Shown: positions 16,387-26,652 of the stretch, piece by piece
Layout of the letters: every line of letters begins with the position of its first letter
Numbering within the stretch: position 1 is the stretch's first letter
Assembly (NCBI GenBank): GCA_003170295.1
Contig: PNAJ01000043.1
Coordinates: 25,121-83,918, forward strand
Source of the DNA: Bryobacterales bacterium
Lineage (GTDB): Bacteria; Acidobacteriota; Terriglobia; Bryobacterales; Bryobacteraceae
DNA length: 58,798 nucleotides
Direction of reading: 5' to 3'
Position numbers and translations under genes: made by a program
The notes under the pieces: generated by a model
What the model was told of the DNA's origin: nothing
Seen by the model: the letters and a program-made list of their open reading frames with translations, nothing else
Database searches by the model: none

Positions 16387-19056
16387 TTATCGCGCCGCGA
16401 GCTGCCGCAGAACGTACGGCAAAATTCCGCCGCTGCGATAGTATTCCGATTCCTGCGGCGTATCGATCCTCACAATCGCCTCGAACTTTTTCGTTTTCCC
16501 GTCAAGCGTCGCCGTGACGCGCGCCTTCGTCTTGCCGCTCGTCTCGACCGCTTCCGGAATCCCTTCGATCGCAAACGATTCGAAGCCGGTCAATCCCAAG
16601 GATTCGCGATTCTCCCCTTCGATAAATTGCAGCGGCAGCACGCCCATGCCGACCAGATTCGAGCGGTGAATGCGCTCGAAACTTTCCGCCAAAACCACCC
16701 GCACACCGAGGAGCAATACGCCCTTCGCCGCCCAATCGCGCGACGATCCGGAGCCGTATTCCTTGCCCGCGACGATCAGCAGAGGCACGCGGTCCTGTCG
16801 ATACTTCACCGAGGCGTCGTAGATGAACATTTTCTCGCCTGAAGGAACATAGGTGGTCCAGCAGCCTTCGGTTCCCGGCGCCATCTGGTTGCGCAATCGA
16901 ATGTTCGCGAGAGTTCCGCGCACCATCACCTCATGATTGCCGCGGCGCGCACCGTAAGAATTGAAATCGCCGGGCTTTACACCGAGCAAAATGAGATATT
17001 TTCCCGCCGGACTATCGACTGCAATATTGCCCGCCGGAGAAATATGATCGGTGGTGACCGAATCGCCGAGCACGGCCAGAGCTCTTACGCCCGATAGATC
17101 CTTCACATGGGTCTTGGGATCGACCATGTGATCAAAATATGGCGCGCGCTTGATGTAGGTGGAGCGATCGTCCCACGCGTAGAGGTCGCCGACAGGGACT
17201 TTGATCGAGTTCCAGGTGGCGTCGCCTGCGAAGACTTCGGAGTATTGCTTCGCGAACATCTCCTGGCGCACGGATTTTTTCACGACGGCTTGCACTTCTT
17301 CGGTCGTCGGCCAGATATCGCGGAGAAAAACATCACGACCTTGCCGATCCTGTCCGATCGGATCGTTCACAATATCGACATCGACGCGGCCAGCGAGCGC
17401 GTACGCCACAACCAATGGGGGCGAGGCGAGATAATTTGCACGTACTAAAGGATTCACGCGGCCTTCAAAATTACGGTTGCCAGAAAGCACGCTCGCTACG
17501 GTCAGTTTTTCTTTCTGAACGGCCGCGGCAACCGCTTCCGGCAATGGACCGCTATTGCCGATGCACGTGGTACAGCCGTAGCCGACCAGATTGAACTTCA
17601 GCTCTTCGAGATACGGGACAAGTCCCGCGTCGGTGAGATAATCCATCACGACTTTCGATCCTGGCGCGAGACTCGTCTTGACCCAGGATTTTGACTTGAG
17701 CCCGCGCTCCACCGCCTTCTTCGCGACGAGGCCCGCCGCGATCATCACCGATGGATTCGACGTATTGGTGCAACTGGTGATCGCGGCAATCACGACGCTG
17801 CCGTCCTGAAGAGTCGCGGTCGCACCATTCGTACCGATCTGCGTGGTCTTCGGCGTCGCGCCCAGCGTTGTTAAGAAATTCTGCTTTACATCCGGCAGAT
17901 TGATGCGATCCTGCGGGCGCTTCGGACCAGCCAACGACGGTACTACGGTGGAGAGATCGAGCGACAACGTATCTGAATAAACAGGCTCCGGCGCGCCATC
18001 GACGCGGAATAATCCCTGCGCCTTCGCGTACGCCTCCACCAGTTCGACGAGATCCGGCGGCCGATTCGTCATGCGCAGATAATCGAGCGACGCGTCGTCG
18101 ATGGGGAACACGCCGATGGTCGCGCCATACTCCGGCGCCATGTTCCCGATGGTCGCGCGATCCGCGACGCTGAGCGCGCTCAATCCGTCGCCATAAAACT
18201 CGACGAACTTCCCAACCACTCCTTTTCTGCGCAACATCTGGGTAACGAACAACACCAGATCCGTCGCGGTCGCGCCCTCCCGCAATTTTCCTTGTAATTT
18301 GAAACCGACAACGGCGGGAAGCAGCATGGTCGCGGGCTGACCGAGCATGCACGCTTCAGCCTCAATTCCACCGACGCCCCATCCGACTACGCCGAGCCCG
18401 TTGATCATCGTGGTGTGCGAATCGGTACCGACCACGGTATCCGGATACGCTTGCCCATTCGCGGTGAACACCACTGGCGCGAGATATTCCAGATTCACCT
18501 GATGCACGATGCCGGTATCGGGCGGCACCGCGCGGAAATTTTCAAACGACGTTTGCCCCCAGCGCAGGAATTCATAGCGCTCGCGGTTGCGTTGAAACTC
18601 CAGCAGCGCGTTGGCCGCGAATGCGCCTTTGGTGCCGAATTCGTCTACCTGCACCGAATGATCGATGACCAGGTCGACGGGAATGAGGGGATTCGCCTTC
18701 TTGGGGTCGGCGCCCATTTTTGCGAGCGCGTCGCGCATAGCGGCAAGGTCGACCACGCAGGGCACGCCCGTGAAATCCTGCAACAGCACGCGAGCCGGTC
18801 GAAAATTGATGTCGCGCGCAGCGGCTTTGGGAGCCCAGCTCGCGACATACTCGATGTCGCTCTTCTTCACTGTTGCGCCATCTTCAAACCGCAGCAAATT
18901 CTCGAGCAGGATCTTTATCGAATAAGGGATGCGCGAAAGCTTGGCAATGCCGGCCTCTTCAAGCGCAGGCAGGCGAAAAATCTCGTAAGTGCGGCCACCG
19001 GCGCGAAGCTCACCCGCGGCGTGGAAGGAATTCAAACTTTTCATGCGTGTTCCCAT
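16387..19056 (-). CDS. acnA: Aconitate hydratase A
   Basis: The 889-residue enzyme interconverts citrate and isocitrate in the TCA cycle, using a [4Fe-4S] cluster. It is a full-length AcnA/IRP1-type protein: N-terminal [33 protein letters not shown], the substrate region [28 protein letters not shown], cluster cysteines in [13 protein letters not shown] and [14 protein letters not shown], and C-terminal [16 protein letters not shown] with the catalytic Ser region. ATG codons at 19056 and 19044 are both possible. A divergent gene begins only 29 bases away, so the promoter space is very small. A strong hairpin follows the gene. Confidence 0.97.
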   Translation of the reverse strand: MGTRMKSLNSFHAAGELRAGGRTYEIFRLPALEEAGIAKLSRIPYSIKILLENLLRFEDGATVKKSDIEYVASWAPKAAARDINFRPARVLLQDFTGVPCVVDLAAMRDALAKMGADPKKANPLIPVDLVIDHSVQVDEFGTKGAFAANALLEFQRNRERYEFLRWGQTSFENFRAVPPDTGIVHQVNLEYLAPVVFTANGQAYPDTVVGTDSHTTMINGLGVVGWGVGGIEAEACMLGQPATMLLPAVVGFKLQGKLREGATATDLVLFVTQMLRRKGVVGKFVEFYGDGLSALSVADRATIGNMAPEYGATIGVFPIDDASLDYLRMTNRPPDLVELVEAYAKAQGLFRVDGAPEPVYSDTLSLDLSTVVPSLAGPKRPQDRINLPDVKQNFLTTLGATPKTTQIGTNGATATLQDGSVVIAAITSCTNTSNPSVMIAAGLVAKKAVERGLKSKSWVKTSLAPGSKVVMDYLTDAGLVPYLEELKFNLVGYGCTTCIGNSGPLPEAVAAAVQKEKLTVASVLSGNRNFEGRVNPLVRANYLASPPLVVAYALAGRVDVDIVNDPIGQDRQGRDVFLRDIWPTTEEVQAVVKKSVRQEMFAKQYSEVFAGDATWNSIKVPVGDLYAWDDRSTYIKRAPYFDHMVDPKTHVKDLSGVRALAVLGDSVTTDHISPAGNIAVDSPAGKYLILLGVKPGDFNSYGARRGNHEVMVRGTLANIRLRNQMAPGTEGCWTTYVPSGEKMFIYDASVKYRQDRVPLLIVAGKEYGSGSSRDWAAKGVLLLGVRVVLAESFERIHRSNLVGMGVLPLQFIEGENRESLGLTGFESFAIEGIPEAVETSGKTKARVTATLDGKTKKFEAIVRIDTPQESEYYRSGGILPYVLRQLAAR

Positions 19057-19085
19057 ATTATCGCGCGCAGGCGTAAAATCGAAAC

Positions 19086-19610
19086 ATGAGCTCGAAGACT
19101 CTCATTTCCGTCGAAGACTTTGACCGGCTGGAGGAAGAAGAGTTCCGATATGAACTCGACGAGGGCGAACTAATCACGATGACGCGACCCAGCACGGATC
19201 ATGGAAGAATCGAACGCCGCCTCCTGATGGCTCTACAAACGTATCTGGACGATCGCGGGGCGGGAGAGGCGTTTGGCTCTAATATTCTTTTCGTGCTTGG
19301 CCCGAATACCAAGCGTGCGCCGGACGTGTCGGTGGTGTTCCGGGGGGTCGGGTCCGTAAAAGAAATCTCAGGTGCTCCCGATATCGCGGCCGAGATCCTC
19401 TCGCCGTCAAACAGCAAGCGAGAGATGAAGCGCAAACTTGCCCAATTCTTCTCCACCGGCTGCCGACTGGCATGGCTGATTGACCCAAAGGCGCGAACAA
19501 TTGAGGTGTGGGAATCGGCCGTTGGGCCCACGCGCACCTTGCGGGAATCCGACACACTTGAGACTCCCCTACTGCCCGGCTTCATCTGCCCAGTCGCGAA
19601 CCTTTTCTAA
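19086..19610 (+). CDS. Uma2-family (DUF820) putative endonuclease
   Basis: The 174-residue protein has the PD-(D/E)XK-like Uma2 pattern: an N-terminal [20 protein letters not shown], acidic PDVSVVFRG (about 78-86), [20 protein letters not shown] (about 103-122), and [18 protein letters not shown]. These carry the predicted catalytic D, E and K residues. The family is very common in Cyanobacteria, Chloroflexi and Acidobacteria, and its biological role is unknown. It is divergent from acnA (29-base gap), and its stop codon abuts the argS stop with no gap. It is a lone gene rather than part of an obvious system. Confidence 0.85.
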   Translation: MSSKTLISVEDFDRLEEEEFRYELDEGELITMTRPSTDHGRIERRLLMALQTYLDDRGAGEAFGSNILFVLGPNTKRAPDVSVVFRGVGSVKEISGAPDIAAEILSPSNSKREMKRKLAQFFSTGCRLAWLIDPKARTIEVWESAVGPTRTLRESDTLETPLLPGFICPVANLF

Positions 19611-21674
19611 TTACATGTACTCCGGCACTTCGATGCCGAGCACGCTCAGCGTTTTTTCCAACTGTTCAATGAAATACTTCGTCATCCACAACAGAAACGC
19701 CTTCTTTTCGAGGTCCGTCTCCGAAAGCACCGGAAACTCGTGATAAAAGTTGCTATACGATTGTGCCAGTTGAAACGCGTAACGGGCCAAGTGCGCGGGC
19801 TCGCCGCTGGCAATGGCGCGCTCTATGGCCGATCCTGCCTTCGACGCGGAAAGGAGAAGCTGCCAGCAGTCTTCGTGCGCCAGTTGTCGACCCATGATGT
19901 TGTAGGCTTCAGGGTACGCAGGCGGGTACGGCGCGGGATAGTCAGTGGGGTACGGAGCAGGATACGCCCCTTCGCCGGTCCCCTTAGGGGCCACGCCGAT
20001 AGGCGTAGGTATTTGAAGCCAGGCTTGGAAATCCGGAAGCGTTTCGCCGCGCTCGGCGAGTTTTCGCAGAATATTGCGAGCCCGCACGGCTGAGTACTGC
20101 ACATAAGGACCGGTTTCGCCTTCGAAACTCAGCGCCTCCGCGAAATCGAACGCGATCACGGAATTGCGGGTGAACTTTAGCATGAAGTAACGTAACGCGC
20201 CGATGGCGATCTGTGTCGCGGCGCGCCGGCGCGACTCCTCCGGTTCCTCCTTGTGTCTCGACGTAACTTCTTCCAACGCCTTCTCGATCAGCTTGTCGAG
20301 CAGATCGTCGGCCTTCACGCCGATCCCCTTGCGCCCCGCCACCTGCACGTAGGGCAGCCGTTTGTCTTCTTCGGTAAGCTCGATCCCCATTTCGATGCAG
20401 GTGCGTGGCGACAACGCGACCATTTCGTAATTGAAATGGATGCTGTTATCCGCTTGCGTGTTGTAATCGAGCGCACGCAAGCCGGCCACGACGACGTCCT
20501 GCAAGTACGATTGGCGCGTGTCGATCACGTTATAGACACGCGTGCCTTTTCCGAACTGCGGAGCGCCCGTTTGGGGCTCATCAGTCGACGCCCAGACGTC
20601 ATGACCGTTCGGATATGTGTGCCACTTGCGATAGTAGAAATCCTTACCAAGGAGCCCGAATTTCCAAAGCTGATAGGCGATGTCTTTGCCGACGTACGTC
20701 ACGGTGCCGTTGGAACGTACGATGACTTTGCTATCGTCATCACCCTCGATCGAGCCTTCTCGAAACGCTGAGCCGGGCATTACCCAACAACCTTTATTCT
20801 TGCCCTCGATCTCGAAGTAGATCGCTTTACGCTGTTTCAATTGTTCGAACGCGGTGGCCCAAAACTGCAAATGGAGAATCTCGCTCTCACGCGGCAGCAC
20901 GTCGTAAGCGATATTCAGCCGCCACATCGTCGCGATGTGCGCATCGACAATGGCATCTGCGACCAAGTGCGCCATCTCCGCCTCGATGCCGTGTCCCGCT
21001 TCGATGGAGTGGAGCGTTGCGTGACGCCACTCCAGCGCATCCTTGTGCTCGTCGTAATACTGAGACATCCGCGCGTAAACGTCCCAGCAGACGTAATCGA
21101 ATCGCGCTGCGGGATCGTGAATCATCGAGCGCACCTCCTCGATCGACTTCCTTTCCAGATGTTGAAATCCCACCACAACGTCTGCCACTTGTACGCCGGT
21201 GTTATCGATATAATTCTGGACCTCAACGTTTTCGCCGGTAGCGCGCAGCATCCTCACGAATGTATCGCCCAAAACCGCATTACGCAGATGACCGATATGA
21301 GCGGCTTTGTTCGGATTGATATTCGTGTGCTCGACGATGATTTTGGTCGCGACTTCGCGCGAGACAGCTCCAGCGTTCGCGACCACCCCGGCCCCATACG
21401 CGCCCCGATCGAGACGAACGTTGAGGTACCCGTTGCCCGCGATCTCCATCGACGCGACGCCCTCGATTGCGCCGCCGGCGGCATCGATTTCCGCGGCAAT
21501 CGCCTTTGGAGCTTTTTTTAATTGCCGGGCTAATTGAAACGCCGCAGGCAGCGCCAATTCGCCGAACGACGACTGCTTCGGCTGCTCGATTTGCACCGGA
21601 GCCTCGATGGCATACAGGGATTGAATGCGCGCAGAAATGGCTTCTGCGATTCGCTTTTCTAAGATATGAAACAT
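19611..21674 (-). CDS. argS: Arginyl-tRNA synthetase
   Basis: This class I synthetase charges tRNA-Arg. The 687-residue protein has an N-terminal Add-1 domain (residues 1-85), the HIGH-type motif NPNKAAHIGHLRNAVLGD (about 118-135), and the second signature region VQVAGRKGIGVKADDLLDKL in place of KMSKS, as in many ArgS. The anticodon-binding helical domain ends VLGIEVPEYM. Between the catalytic and anticodon-binding parts there is an unusual Pro/Tyr-rich insertion (about residues 562-590; YPAPYP repeats), probably a surface loop. The ATG at 21674 is good. The 3' end abuts the Uma2 gene tail to tail. Confidence 0.96.
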   Translation of the reverse strand: MFHILEKRIAEAISARIQSLYAIEAPVQIEQPKQSSFGELALPAAFQLARQLKKAPKAIAAEIDAAGGAIEGVASMEIAGNGYLNVRLDRGAYGAGVVANAGAVSREVATKIIVEHTNINPNKAAHIGHLRNAVLGDTFVRMLRATGENVEVQNYIDNTGVQVADVVVGFQHLERKSIEEVRSMIHDPAARFDYVCWDVYARMSQYYDEHKDALEWRHATLHSIEAGHGIEAEMAHLVADAIVDAHIATMWRLNIAYDVLPRESEILHLQFWATAFEQLKQRKAIYFEIEGKNKGCWVMPGSAFREGSIEGDDDSKVIVRSNGTVTYVGKDIAYQLWKFGLLGKDFYYRKWHTYPNGHDVWASTDEPQTGAPQFGKGTRVYNVIDTRQSYLQDVVVAGLRALDYNTQADNSIHFNYEMVALSPRTCIEMGIELTEEDKRLPYVQVAGRKGIGVKADDLLDKLIEKALEEVTSRHKEEPEESRRRAATQIAIGALRYFMLKFTRNSVIAFDFAEALSFEGETGPYVQYSAVRARNILRKLAERGETLPDFQAWLQIPTPIGVAPKGTGEGAYPAPYPTDYPAPYPPAYPEAYNIMGRQLAHEDCWQLLLSASKAGSAIERAIASGEPAHLARYAFQLAQSYSNFYHEFPVLSETDLEKKAFLLWMTKYFIEQLEKTLSVLGIEVPEYM

Positions 21675-21717
21675 GAAAAATCCAGTATGACAGAGGACCG
21701 CGAGTTACAATAGGATT

Positions 21718-22113
21718 GTGCCCAAAGTAACGTTTTTGCCTGAGGGGAAGACTGTCGAATTTGAGTCCGGAAAACTTCCCTACGACGAACATGGCAAGCC
21801 CGAATCCGTTTTAGATGTCGCAATTAATTTCGGCGTGCATATCGAACACGCTTGCGGAGGAAGCTGCGCATGCACTACGTGCCACGTAATCGTGAAGACA
21901 GGCGATGCGAATTTGAATCCAAATCCTGCCGACGACGACGAGCTCGACCGGCTCGACCAGGCTCCCGGATTGACGCTGCACTCGCGCCTCGCATGTCAGG
22001 CTGTCGTGACCGGCGACGTGACGGTCGAAATTCCCGGCTGGAATCGCAACTACGTCAGCGAAGGCGGCGGGTCGATGAATCTCGGAAACGCAATTCCTCC
22101 GCCGAAAAAATGA
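21718..22113 (+). CDS. [2Fe-2S] ferredoxin, adrenodoxin/Isc type
   Basis: The 131-residue protein has cluster cysteines C46, C52, C55 and C93 in HACGGSCACTTCHV and SRLACQAV, the CX5CX2CX37C spacing of adrenodoxin-type ferredoxins that serve Fe-S cluster assembly or P450s. An extra Cys at position 50 sits inside the cluster loop. The acidic stretch ADDDELDRLDQAPG is the usual partner-binding helix. It has a C-terminal tail of about 20 residues. The start is GTG at 21718, 43 bases from the divergent argS start. No isc or P450 gene is next to it. Confidence 0.93.
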   Translation: MPKVTFLPEGKTVEFESGKLPYDEHGKPESVLDVAINFGVHIEHACGGSCACTTCHVIVKTGDANLNPNPADDDELDRLDQAPGLTLHSRLACQAVVTGDVTVEIPGWNRNYVSEGGGSMNLGNAIPPPKK

Positions 22114-23007
22114 TCAGCGTTTGCGGCCCATCCACAGAGCCAAGAACTGATCCACGACGTTCTGGGGAACATCGATGTACAGCTTCACGCGTCTGTCTTG
22201 TAAGGTGACGCGCAATCCGTCGTAGGCGGCCTGCAACTCCGGCTGATTCGCGGGCGTGTTCAAGCGGCCCAAGCCAATAATCGCCTTCAGCGCACCCTGC
22301 ACTTCCTCGGCCGATTGGTCGCTCGAACATTCGCCGGACGCGACGCCGTTCAAGCCGGTGCGCAGATCGAAATAAAGACTGCCGGTCTGAATGAAACTGA
22401 CCAGCTTGGTCACATTCGCCAGATTTCCTCCGAACCCCAAGTCGACCGGGCCACCGGTGTAGGCGGCCCAGAATTGCGCGTCCGACGGGATATCCTTCAT
22501 CAACGCTGCAAGCGCGGCGGGCGGGCCCTTCGAGGTACCGCGCTGATCGAGCAGAAATCGCAACGACTCGGTGGGACCCAGCGCGGCCGTGCTCGAACTG
22601 ATGAAAACCACCGCTGTTTTCTCGTCGCCGATCAGGTTGTATCCTTTATAGCCGAATCGTTTCGCGCCGCCCTTTTCGAGCCGTGGCTCCATTTCATTCG
22701 CGAATTTTCCGCGCCCCAGCAGCACATTATTTTTACCGTTTGAAACAAACAGCAGCTCCCACAAATCTTTCTTCGGATCGAGCCCGGTTTGCTTGGCGAA
22801 GTCCTCCACCTGCGGAAAGGTTCGATCGGCAAGATACTTCTGATAGACGGGCGTGCGTTCCAGCGCTTCGAGGCGCGTGCCGACCAGGAGCGTCGTGTCG
22901 TCGGGAACGAGAGTCGCCAGCGCGGGATCGATTTTCGGGCCCACCGGGATTTTTCGAGCGCAGCTCATGGAAACCAGCAGCGCGCAGAGGAGAATTCGAA
23001 TGCTCAC
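22114..23007 (-). CDS. Predicted lipoprotein of unknown function
   Basis: The 297-residue protein has a short hydrophobic signal and a lipobox-like end (LLVSMSC, Cys at 16), then a mature part opening with VGPKIDPALATLVPDDTTLLVGTRLEALERTPVYQKYL. It has alternating strands and helices and ends in a basic WMGRKR. I do not recognise a named domain; the 'PDDTTLLVGxRLexL' opening recurs in unnamed acidobacterial exported proteins. The start is GTG at 23007. Its stop codon touches the ferredoxin stop codon without a gap. A cell-envelope location is likely; the function is unknown. Confidence 0.65.
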   Translation of the reverse strand: MSIRILLCALLVSMSCARKIPVGPKIDPALATLVPDDTTLLVGTRLEALERTPVYQKYLADRTFPQVEDFAKQTGLDPKKDLWELLFVSNGKNNVLLGRGKFANEMEPRLEKGGAKRFGYKGYNLIGDEKTAVVFISSSTAALGPTESLRFLLDQRGTSKGPPAALAALMKDIPSDAQFWAAYTGGPVDLGFGGNLANVTKLVSFIQTGSLYFDLRTGLNGVASGECSSDQSAEEVQGALKAIIGLGRLNTPANQPELQAAYDGLRVTLQDRRVKLYIDVPQNVVDQFLALWMGRKR

Positions 23008-23023
23008 TTAATTAACGTACACT

Positions 23024-23092
23024 TTATTTTCCCGCAGCCACTTCCACCGCTCGCATGACGCGCAGCAGATTGCCGCCGTAGATCTTGTTCAT
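23024..23092 (-). pseudogene. 22-codon remnant resembling the C-terminus of an M19 (membrane) dipeptidase
   Basis: An ATG overlaps the stop codon of the DPP-IV-like gene as ATGA. It opens a 22-codon frame whose product contains KIYGGNLLRVMRAVE, close to the conserved end of bacterial M19/renal dipeptidases (...GGNxLRVxRAVE). Everything upstream of this tail is missing and only about 16 bases separate it from the lipoprotein gene. It looks like what is left after an internal deletion removed most of a dipeptidase gene that once followed the peptidase. It is too short to be annotated as a functional enzyme. Confidence 0.55.
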
Positions 23093-25233
23093 TTCAAATT
23101 CCTTTCGAAGAAATCGAGCATACTTGCGTTCATCTGATCGGCCGCCGGTCCGCTGACGCCGTGAGTCTTCTGCGAATACAACATGTATTCGAACCGCTTC
23201 CCGGCGTTCTGCAGCGCATTCGTCATCTGTAGCGAATTCTGGAACAGAACATTGTCGTCCTCGTAATTGTGGATCAGCATTAGCTTGGCCTTCAGATTCG
23301 CGGCCTTCGGCGGTAAAGCCGTATTCTTGTACGCATCCGCGTTTTCCGTCGGTAAGCCCATGTAGCGTTCGGTATAAATCGTGTCGTAATTCATCCAGCT
23401 CGTCACCGGGGCGCCGGAAATTCCACATCGAAATACATCCGGCGCGTTCAGCAGCGCGTTGAGCGTCATGAACCCGCCGTAGCTCCAGCCGTGAATGCCG
23501 ATCCGGTTCTCATCGGCGAATCCCAGAGACACCAGATACTTCACACCCGCCACCTGATCCGTCAATTCGGCCGCGCCGAGATTGCGGAAAATCGCGGTCT
23601 CGAAACGATGCCCTCTTCCCATGCCGCCGCGATTGTCGCACTGCCAGACCACATTGCCTTTGTGCGCATAAACCTGATCGATCGACACGCCCGCCCAGCT
23701 ATTGTGCACCGGCAGCATCACGCCGGGACCTCCGTAGACGCGCACAATTACTGGATATTTCTTCCCTGCCTCAAATCCCGCCGGCTTGATGATTCGGCCG
23801 TACAACTCCGTTCCATCGGGACCTTTAAACTTGACGATCTCCGTCGGCAGGATTTCGAACTCGTCCATCTGTTTCGTATCCGCCTCGCGATAGACGCCGA
23901 GCTCGGTTCCGTCGCTGGCATGCAGCGTCGTCCTTGACGGCGATTTCAGAGTCGAAACCGTATCGAGATAGTACGCGGCTCTATGACCCGCCGAAACCGT
24001 ATGCCATCCCTCGGTCTGATCGAGTCTATGCTTCCCGGACCCGTCGAGCTTCACGCTGTACAGATGCTGTTCCAGCGGATTTGCCTCGGTCGACACATAG
24101 AACACACGATTCTCTTCGACGGCGACAATCGAGCGCACCTCCCAATCGCCCTTGGTCAACTGCTTCAATTCCTTCCCATCGTTCGAGTAAAGATAGATGT
24201 GACGAAAGCCGTCCTTCTCGCTGGTCCACAAAAACCTCTTGCCGTCCTTGAGAAAATGCACGTCACCTTGAAGATTGATCCAATACGGATCCGCCTCCCG
24301 CAAAATTGCCGTCGGCGTGTTCGACTCCACGCCGATCGACAGTAATTCCAAGCGATTCTGCACGCGATTCATCCGCGTCACATAGACGCTGCGTGAATCC
24401 GGCATCCACCCCGCACGCGCGATCAAATAGCTGTTCCGCGTATCGCCGACCTCCAGCCATCGCGTCGCGCCGCCCGCGGCAGGCACTACGCCGAAATGCA
24501 CGTCCGCGTTATTTTCGCCTACCTGCGGATACCGCTCCGGCTCATACCGAGCTCTGACGCCGAGCACGTCTTCATGCGGCACGATGGGCTCGCGGCTGGT
24601 ATCGAATTGCAGATACGCAATTGACTTGGAGTCGGGCGACCACCAGTAGGCGGTCGCTAGCTCCAACTCTTCCGGATATACCCAATCGAGCTCCCCATTG
24701 AGCAAAGTCTCCGACCCGTCGCGCGTCAGCCGAGCCTCCTTGCCGCTCGCGATCTCGATCGTATAAAGGTCAAAACCTCTGCGAAACGCGACTAGCTTTT
24801 CATCAGGCGATAGCTTCGCGTCCAGTTCAACGTCCGGCGTCTTCGTCAACTGCTGCCATTTGCCCGTGTCGACGTGAATGAGAAACAGGTCGCCTCCGGT
24901 CGAATAGATCACCTCTTTCCCGGACGAGGAAAACTCCACTCCGCCCGACTCCACGTTTCGATTCGTCCAATCGAACGCGCCGTCGTCAACGCGCTTCATC
25001 GCCGCTGCGTCCAAGGCTTCCGTGGACACTAATTCTTTCGATGTTTTGGTTGCGGGATCGTAGATCCTCAGCGAGTGGTCTCTCGAAAACAGGAATGATT
25101 TCCCATCCGGAGCCCATGTTGGAGGGCCATCTCCGCCGTCTTTCGCCGCGTGCAGCGATTCGAGCGTCACCGGTTTCTTCTGCGCGAAGACCGGTAGAAT
25201 CAGCAGTATCAGGAACAAGAATCGTCTTGGCAT
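23089..25233 (-). CDS. Exported dipeptidyl-peptidase IV-like serine peptidase (family S9B)
   Basis: The 714-residue protein has a signal peptide (MPRRFLFLILLILPVFAQ). A beta-propeller-like N-terminal part (residues 20-480) includes the DPP-IV signature ELDWVYPEELELATAYWWSPDS and other WSPD-type repeats. An alpha/beta-hydrolase domain has Ser in GIHGWSYGGFMTL, Asp in LIHNYEDDNVLF and His in KTHGVSG. The conserved YGGPGVMLPVHNSW is also present. It should cleave Xaa-Pro or similar dipeptides from the N-terminus of peptides outside the cytoplasm. The ATG at 25233 is chosen because the signal peptide begins there. It is divergent from the beta-CASP gene, whose start is 16 bases away. Confidence 0.92.
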   Translation of the reverse strand: MPRRFLFLILLILPVFAQKKPVTLESLHAAKDGGDGPPTWAPDGKSFLFSRDHSLRIYDPATKTSKELVSTEALDAAAMKRVDDGAFDWTNRNVESGGVEFSSSGKEVIYSTGGDLFLIHVDTGKWQQLTKTPDVELDAKLSPDEKLVAFRRGFDLYTIEIASGKEARLTRDGSETLLNGELDWVYPEELELATAYWWSPDSKSIAYLQFDTSREPIVPHEDVLGVRARYEPERYPQVGENNADVHFGVVPAAGGATRWLEVGDTRNSYLIARAGWMPDSRSVYVTRMNRVQNRLELLSIGVESNTPTAILREADPYWINLQGDVHFLKDGKRFLWTSEKDGFRHIYLYSNDGKELKQLTKGDWEVRSIVAVEENRVFYVSTEANPLEQHLYSVKLDGSGKHRLDQTEGWHTVSAGHRAAYYLDTVSTLKSPSRTTLHASDGTELGVYREADTKQMDEFEILPTEIVKFKGPDGTELYGRIIKPAGFEAGKKYPVIVRVYGGPGVMLPVHNSWAGVSIDQVYAHKGNVVWQCDNRGGMGRGHRFETAIFRNLGAAELTDQVAGVKYLVSLGFADENRIGIHGWSYGGFMTLNALLNAPDVFRCGISGAPVTSWMNYDTIYTERYMGLPTENADAYKNTALPPKAANLKAKLMLIHNYEDDNVLFQNSLQMTNALQNAGKRFEYMLYSQKTHGVSGPAADQMNASMLDFFERNLK

Positions 25234-25249
25234 CGTATATTGAGTAACT

Positions 25250-26647
25250 GTGAAGATAACATTTTGGGGCGCCGCCAGGACTGTCACCGGCTCCATGCAC
25301 CACATAGAAACGGGCGGCAAGAGGTTTCTGCTCGATTGCGGTCTATATCAGGGACGGCGCCAGGAAGCGTTTGAGCGCAACAGCCATTTCCCGTTCCCCG
25401 CCTCCTCGATCGATTCCGTGATTCTCTCCCACGCACACATGGACCACTCCGGCAATCTGCCGACCTTAGTGCGCAACGGATTTTCCGGACCGATCTACAC
25501 TACGCCCGCGACCATCGACCTGTGCCTGGCGATGCTGGCCGATTCCGCGCACATCCAGCAATCCGATGCTGAGTTCGCCAACAAACGTCGATCGCATCGC
25601 AAATCGAAAGGACTGAACGACCGCGAAGCCGCCCCTCTTTATACCCTCGACGACGCGGCTCACACGGATCCTCTTTTTAAGCCCGTTTCGTTAGGCGATC
25701 GCAAAGAAGTCTCCGGCGCGCTCGCTTACCGGACTTATGACGCCGGCCACATGCTCGGGTCGACGGCGATGATCGTCGAAGCCGACGGCGTGCGCTTGGC
25801 ATTTTCAGGCGACGTTGGACGCGTAAGCATCCCCATCATTCGCGATCCCCAGCCTCTGGATGCCGCCGACTATCTCATCATGGAAAGTACCTACGGCGAC
25901 CGCCTGCATCCTCCCATCGGACACGCCGAGGATAAACTCGCCGACGTGGTGAATCGCACAGCGGGCCGGGGCGGCAAGATTATCGTGCCGTGCTTTGCCG
26001 TCGGCCGCACGCAGCAGGTCGTGCTGATGCTGCACCACTTGATGGACGCGAAGCGCATCCCTTCGATCCCGATGTTCGTCGATAGCCCTCTCGCCATCGC
26101 CGCCACCGAGGTCTTTCGCAAACACACCGAATGCTATGACGAAGACGCGCGAAAATTCCTGCTGGATGACAAAGCGCCGTTCGACTTCTCCCGCCTTAAA
26201 TACGTCCGCGACGCGAGCGAATCGAAAAAGCTCAACGATCTGCACGGACCCGTAATCATCCTCGCCTCTTCCGGAATGTGCGAGGCCGGCCGCATCCTCC
26301 ATCATCTGCGCAACAACATCGAGGACCCGCGAAACACGATTCTCATTACGGGCTTTCAAGCACCTTACACGCTGGGCCGCAAAATTCTCGATCATCAATC
26401 CGAAGTTCCGATTTTCGGTGAGCCGATGGCACTGCGCGCGGAGGTTGTCTCGCTCGAAGAATTGTCCGGCCACGCCGACCAGCACGAATTAATCGAATGG
26501 ATGCGCCCCTTCGCCAAGGGCCTGAAGAAGGTGTTCTTGGTCCACGGCGAACCCGGCCCCGGAGCGACACTGGCCGCGTTGATCACGAAAGAATACGGCA
26601 TCGAAGCCGTCATGCCGGCGCGCGGCGAGAGCGTTTCTCTCCCGTAG
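25250..26647 (+). CDS. Beta-CASP metallo-beta-lactamase-fold hydrolase (RNA-processing type)
   Basis: The 465-residue protein has the metal motif SHAHMDHSGNLP (HxHxDH), the second His in YDAGHMLGSTA, and the metal-bridging Asp in FSGDVGR. The beta-CASP insertion and C-terminal motifs follow (PCFAVGRTQQVVLMLHHL, ILASSGMCEAGRILHHL, LSGHADQHELIEWM, FLVHGEPG). It belongs to the CPSF73/YsgF-like group of nucleases and is predicted to act on RNA in the cytoplasm. The start is GTG at 25250 with conserved sequence at once (MKITFWGAARTVTGSMH). Only 16 bases separate it from the divergent peptidase gene. Confidence 0.92.
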   Translation: MKITFWGAARTVTGSMHHIETGGKRFLLDCGLYQGRRQEAFERNSHFPFPASSIDSVILSHAHMDHSGNLPTLVRNGFSGPIYTTPATIDLCLAMLADSAHIQQSDAEFANKRRSHRKSKGLNDREAAPLYTLDDAAHTDPLFKPVSLGDRKEVSGALAYRTYDAGHMLGSTAMIVEADGVRLAFSGDVGRVSIPIIRDPQPLDAADYLIMESTYGDRLHPPIGHAEDKLADVVNRTAGRGGKIIVPCFAVGRTQQVVLMLHHLMDAKRIPSIPMFVDSPLAIAATEVFRKHTECYDEDARKFLLDDKAPFDFSRLKYVRDASESKKLNDLHGPVIILASSGMCEAGRILHHLRNNIEDPRNTILITGFQAPYTLGRKILDHQSEVPIFGEPMALRAEVVSLEELSGHADQHELIEWMRPFAKGLKKVFLVHGEPGPGATLAALITKEYGIEAVMPARGESVSLP

Positions 26648-26652
26648 AAGTT

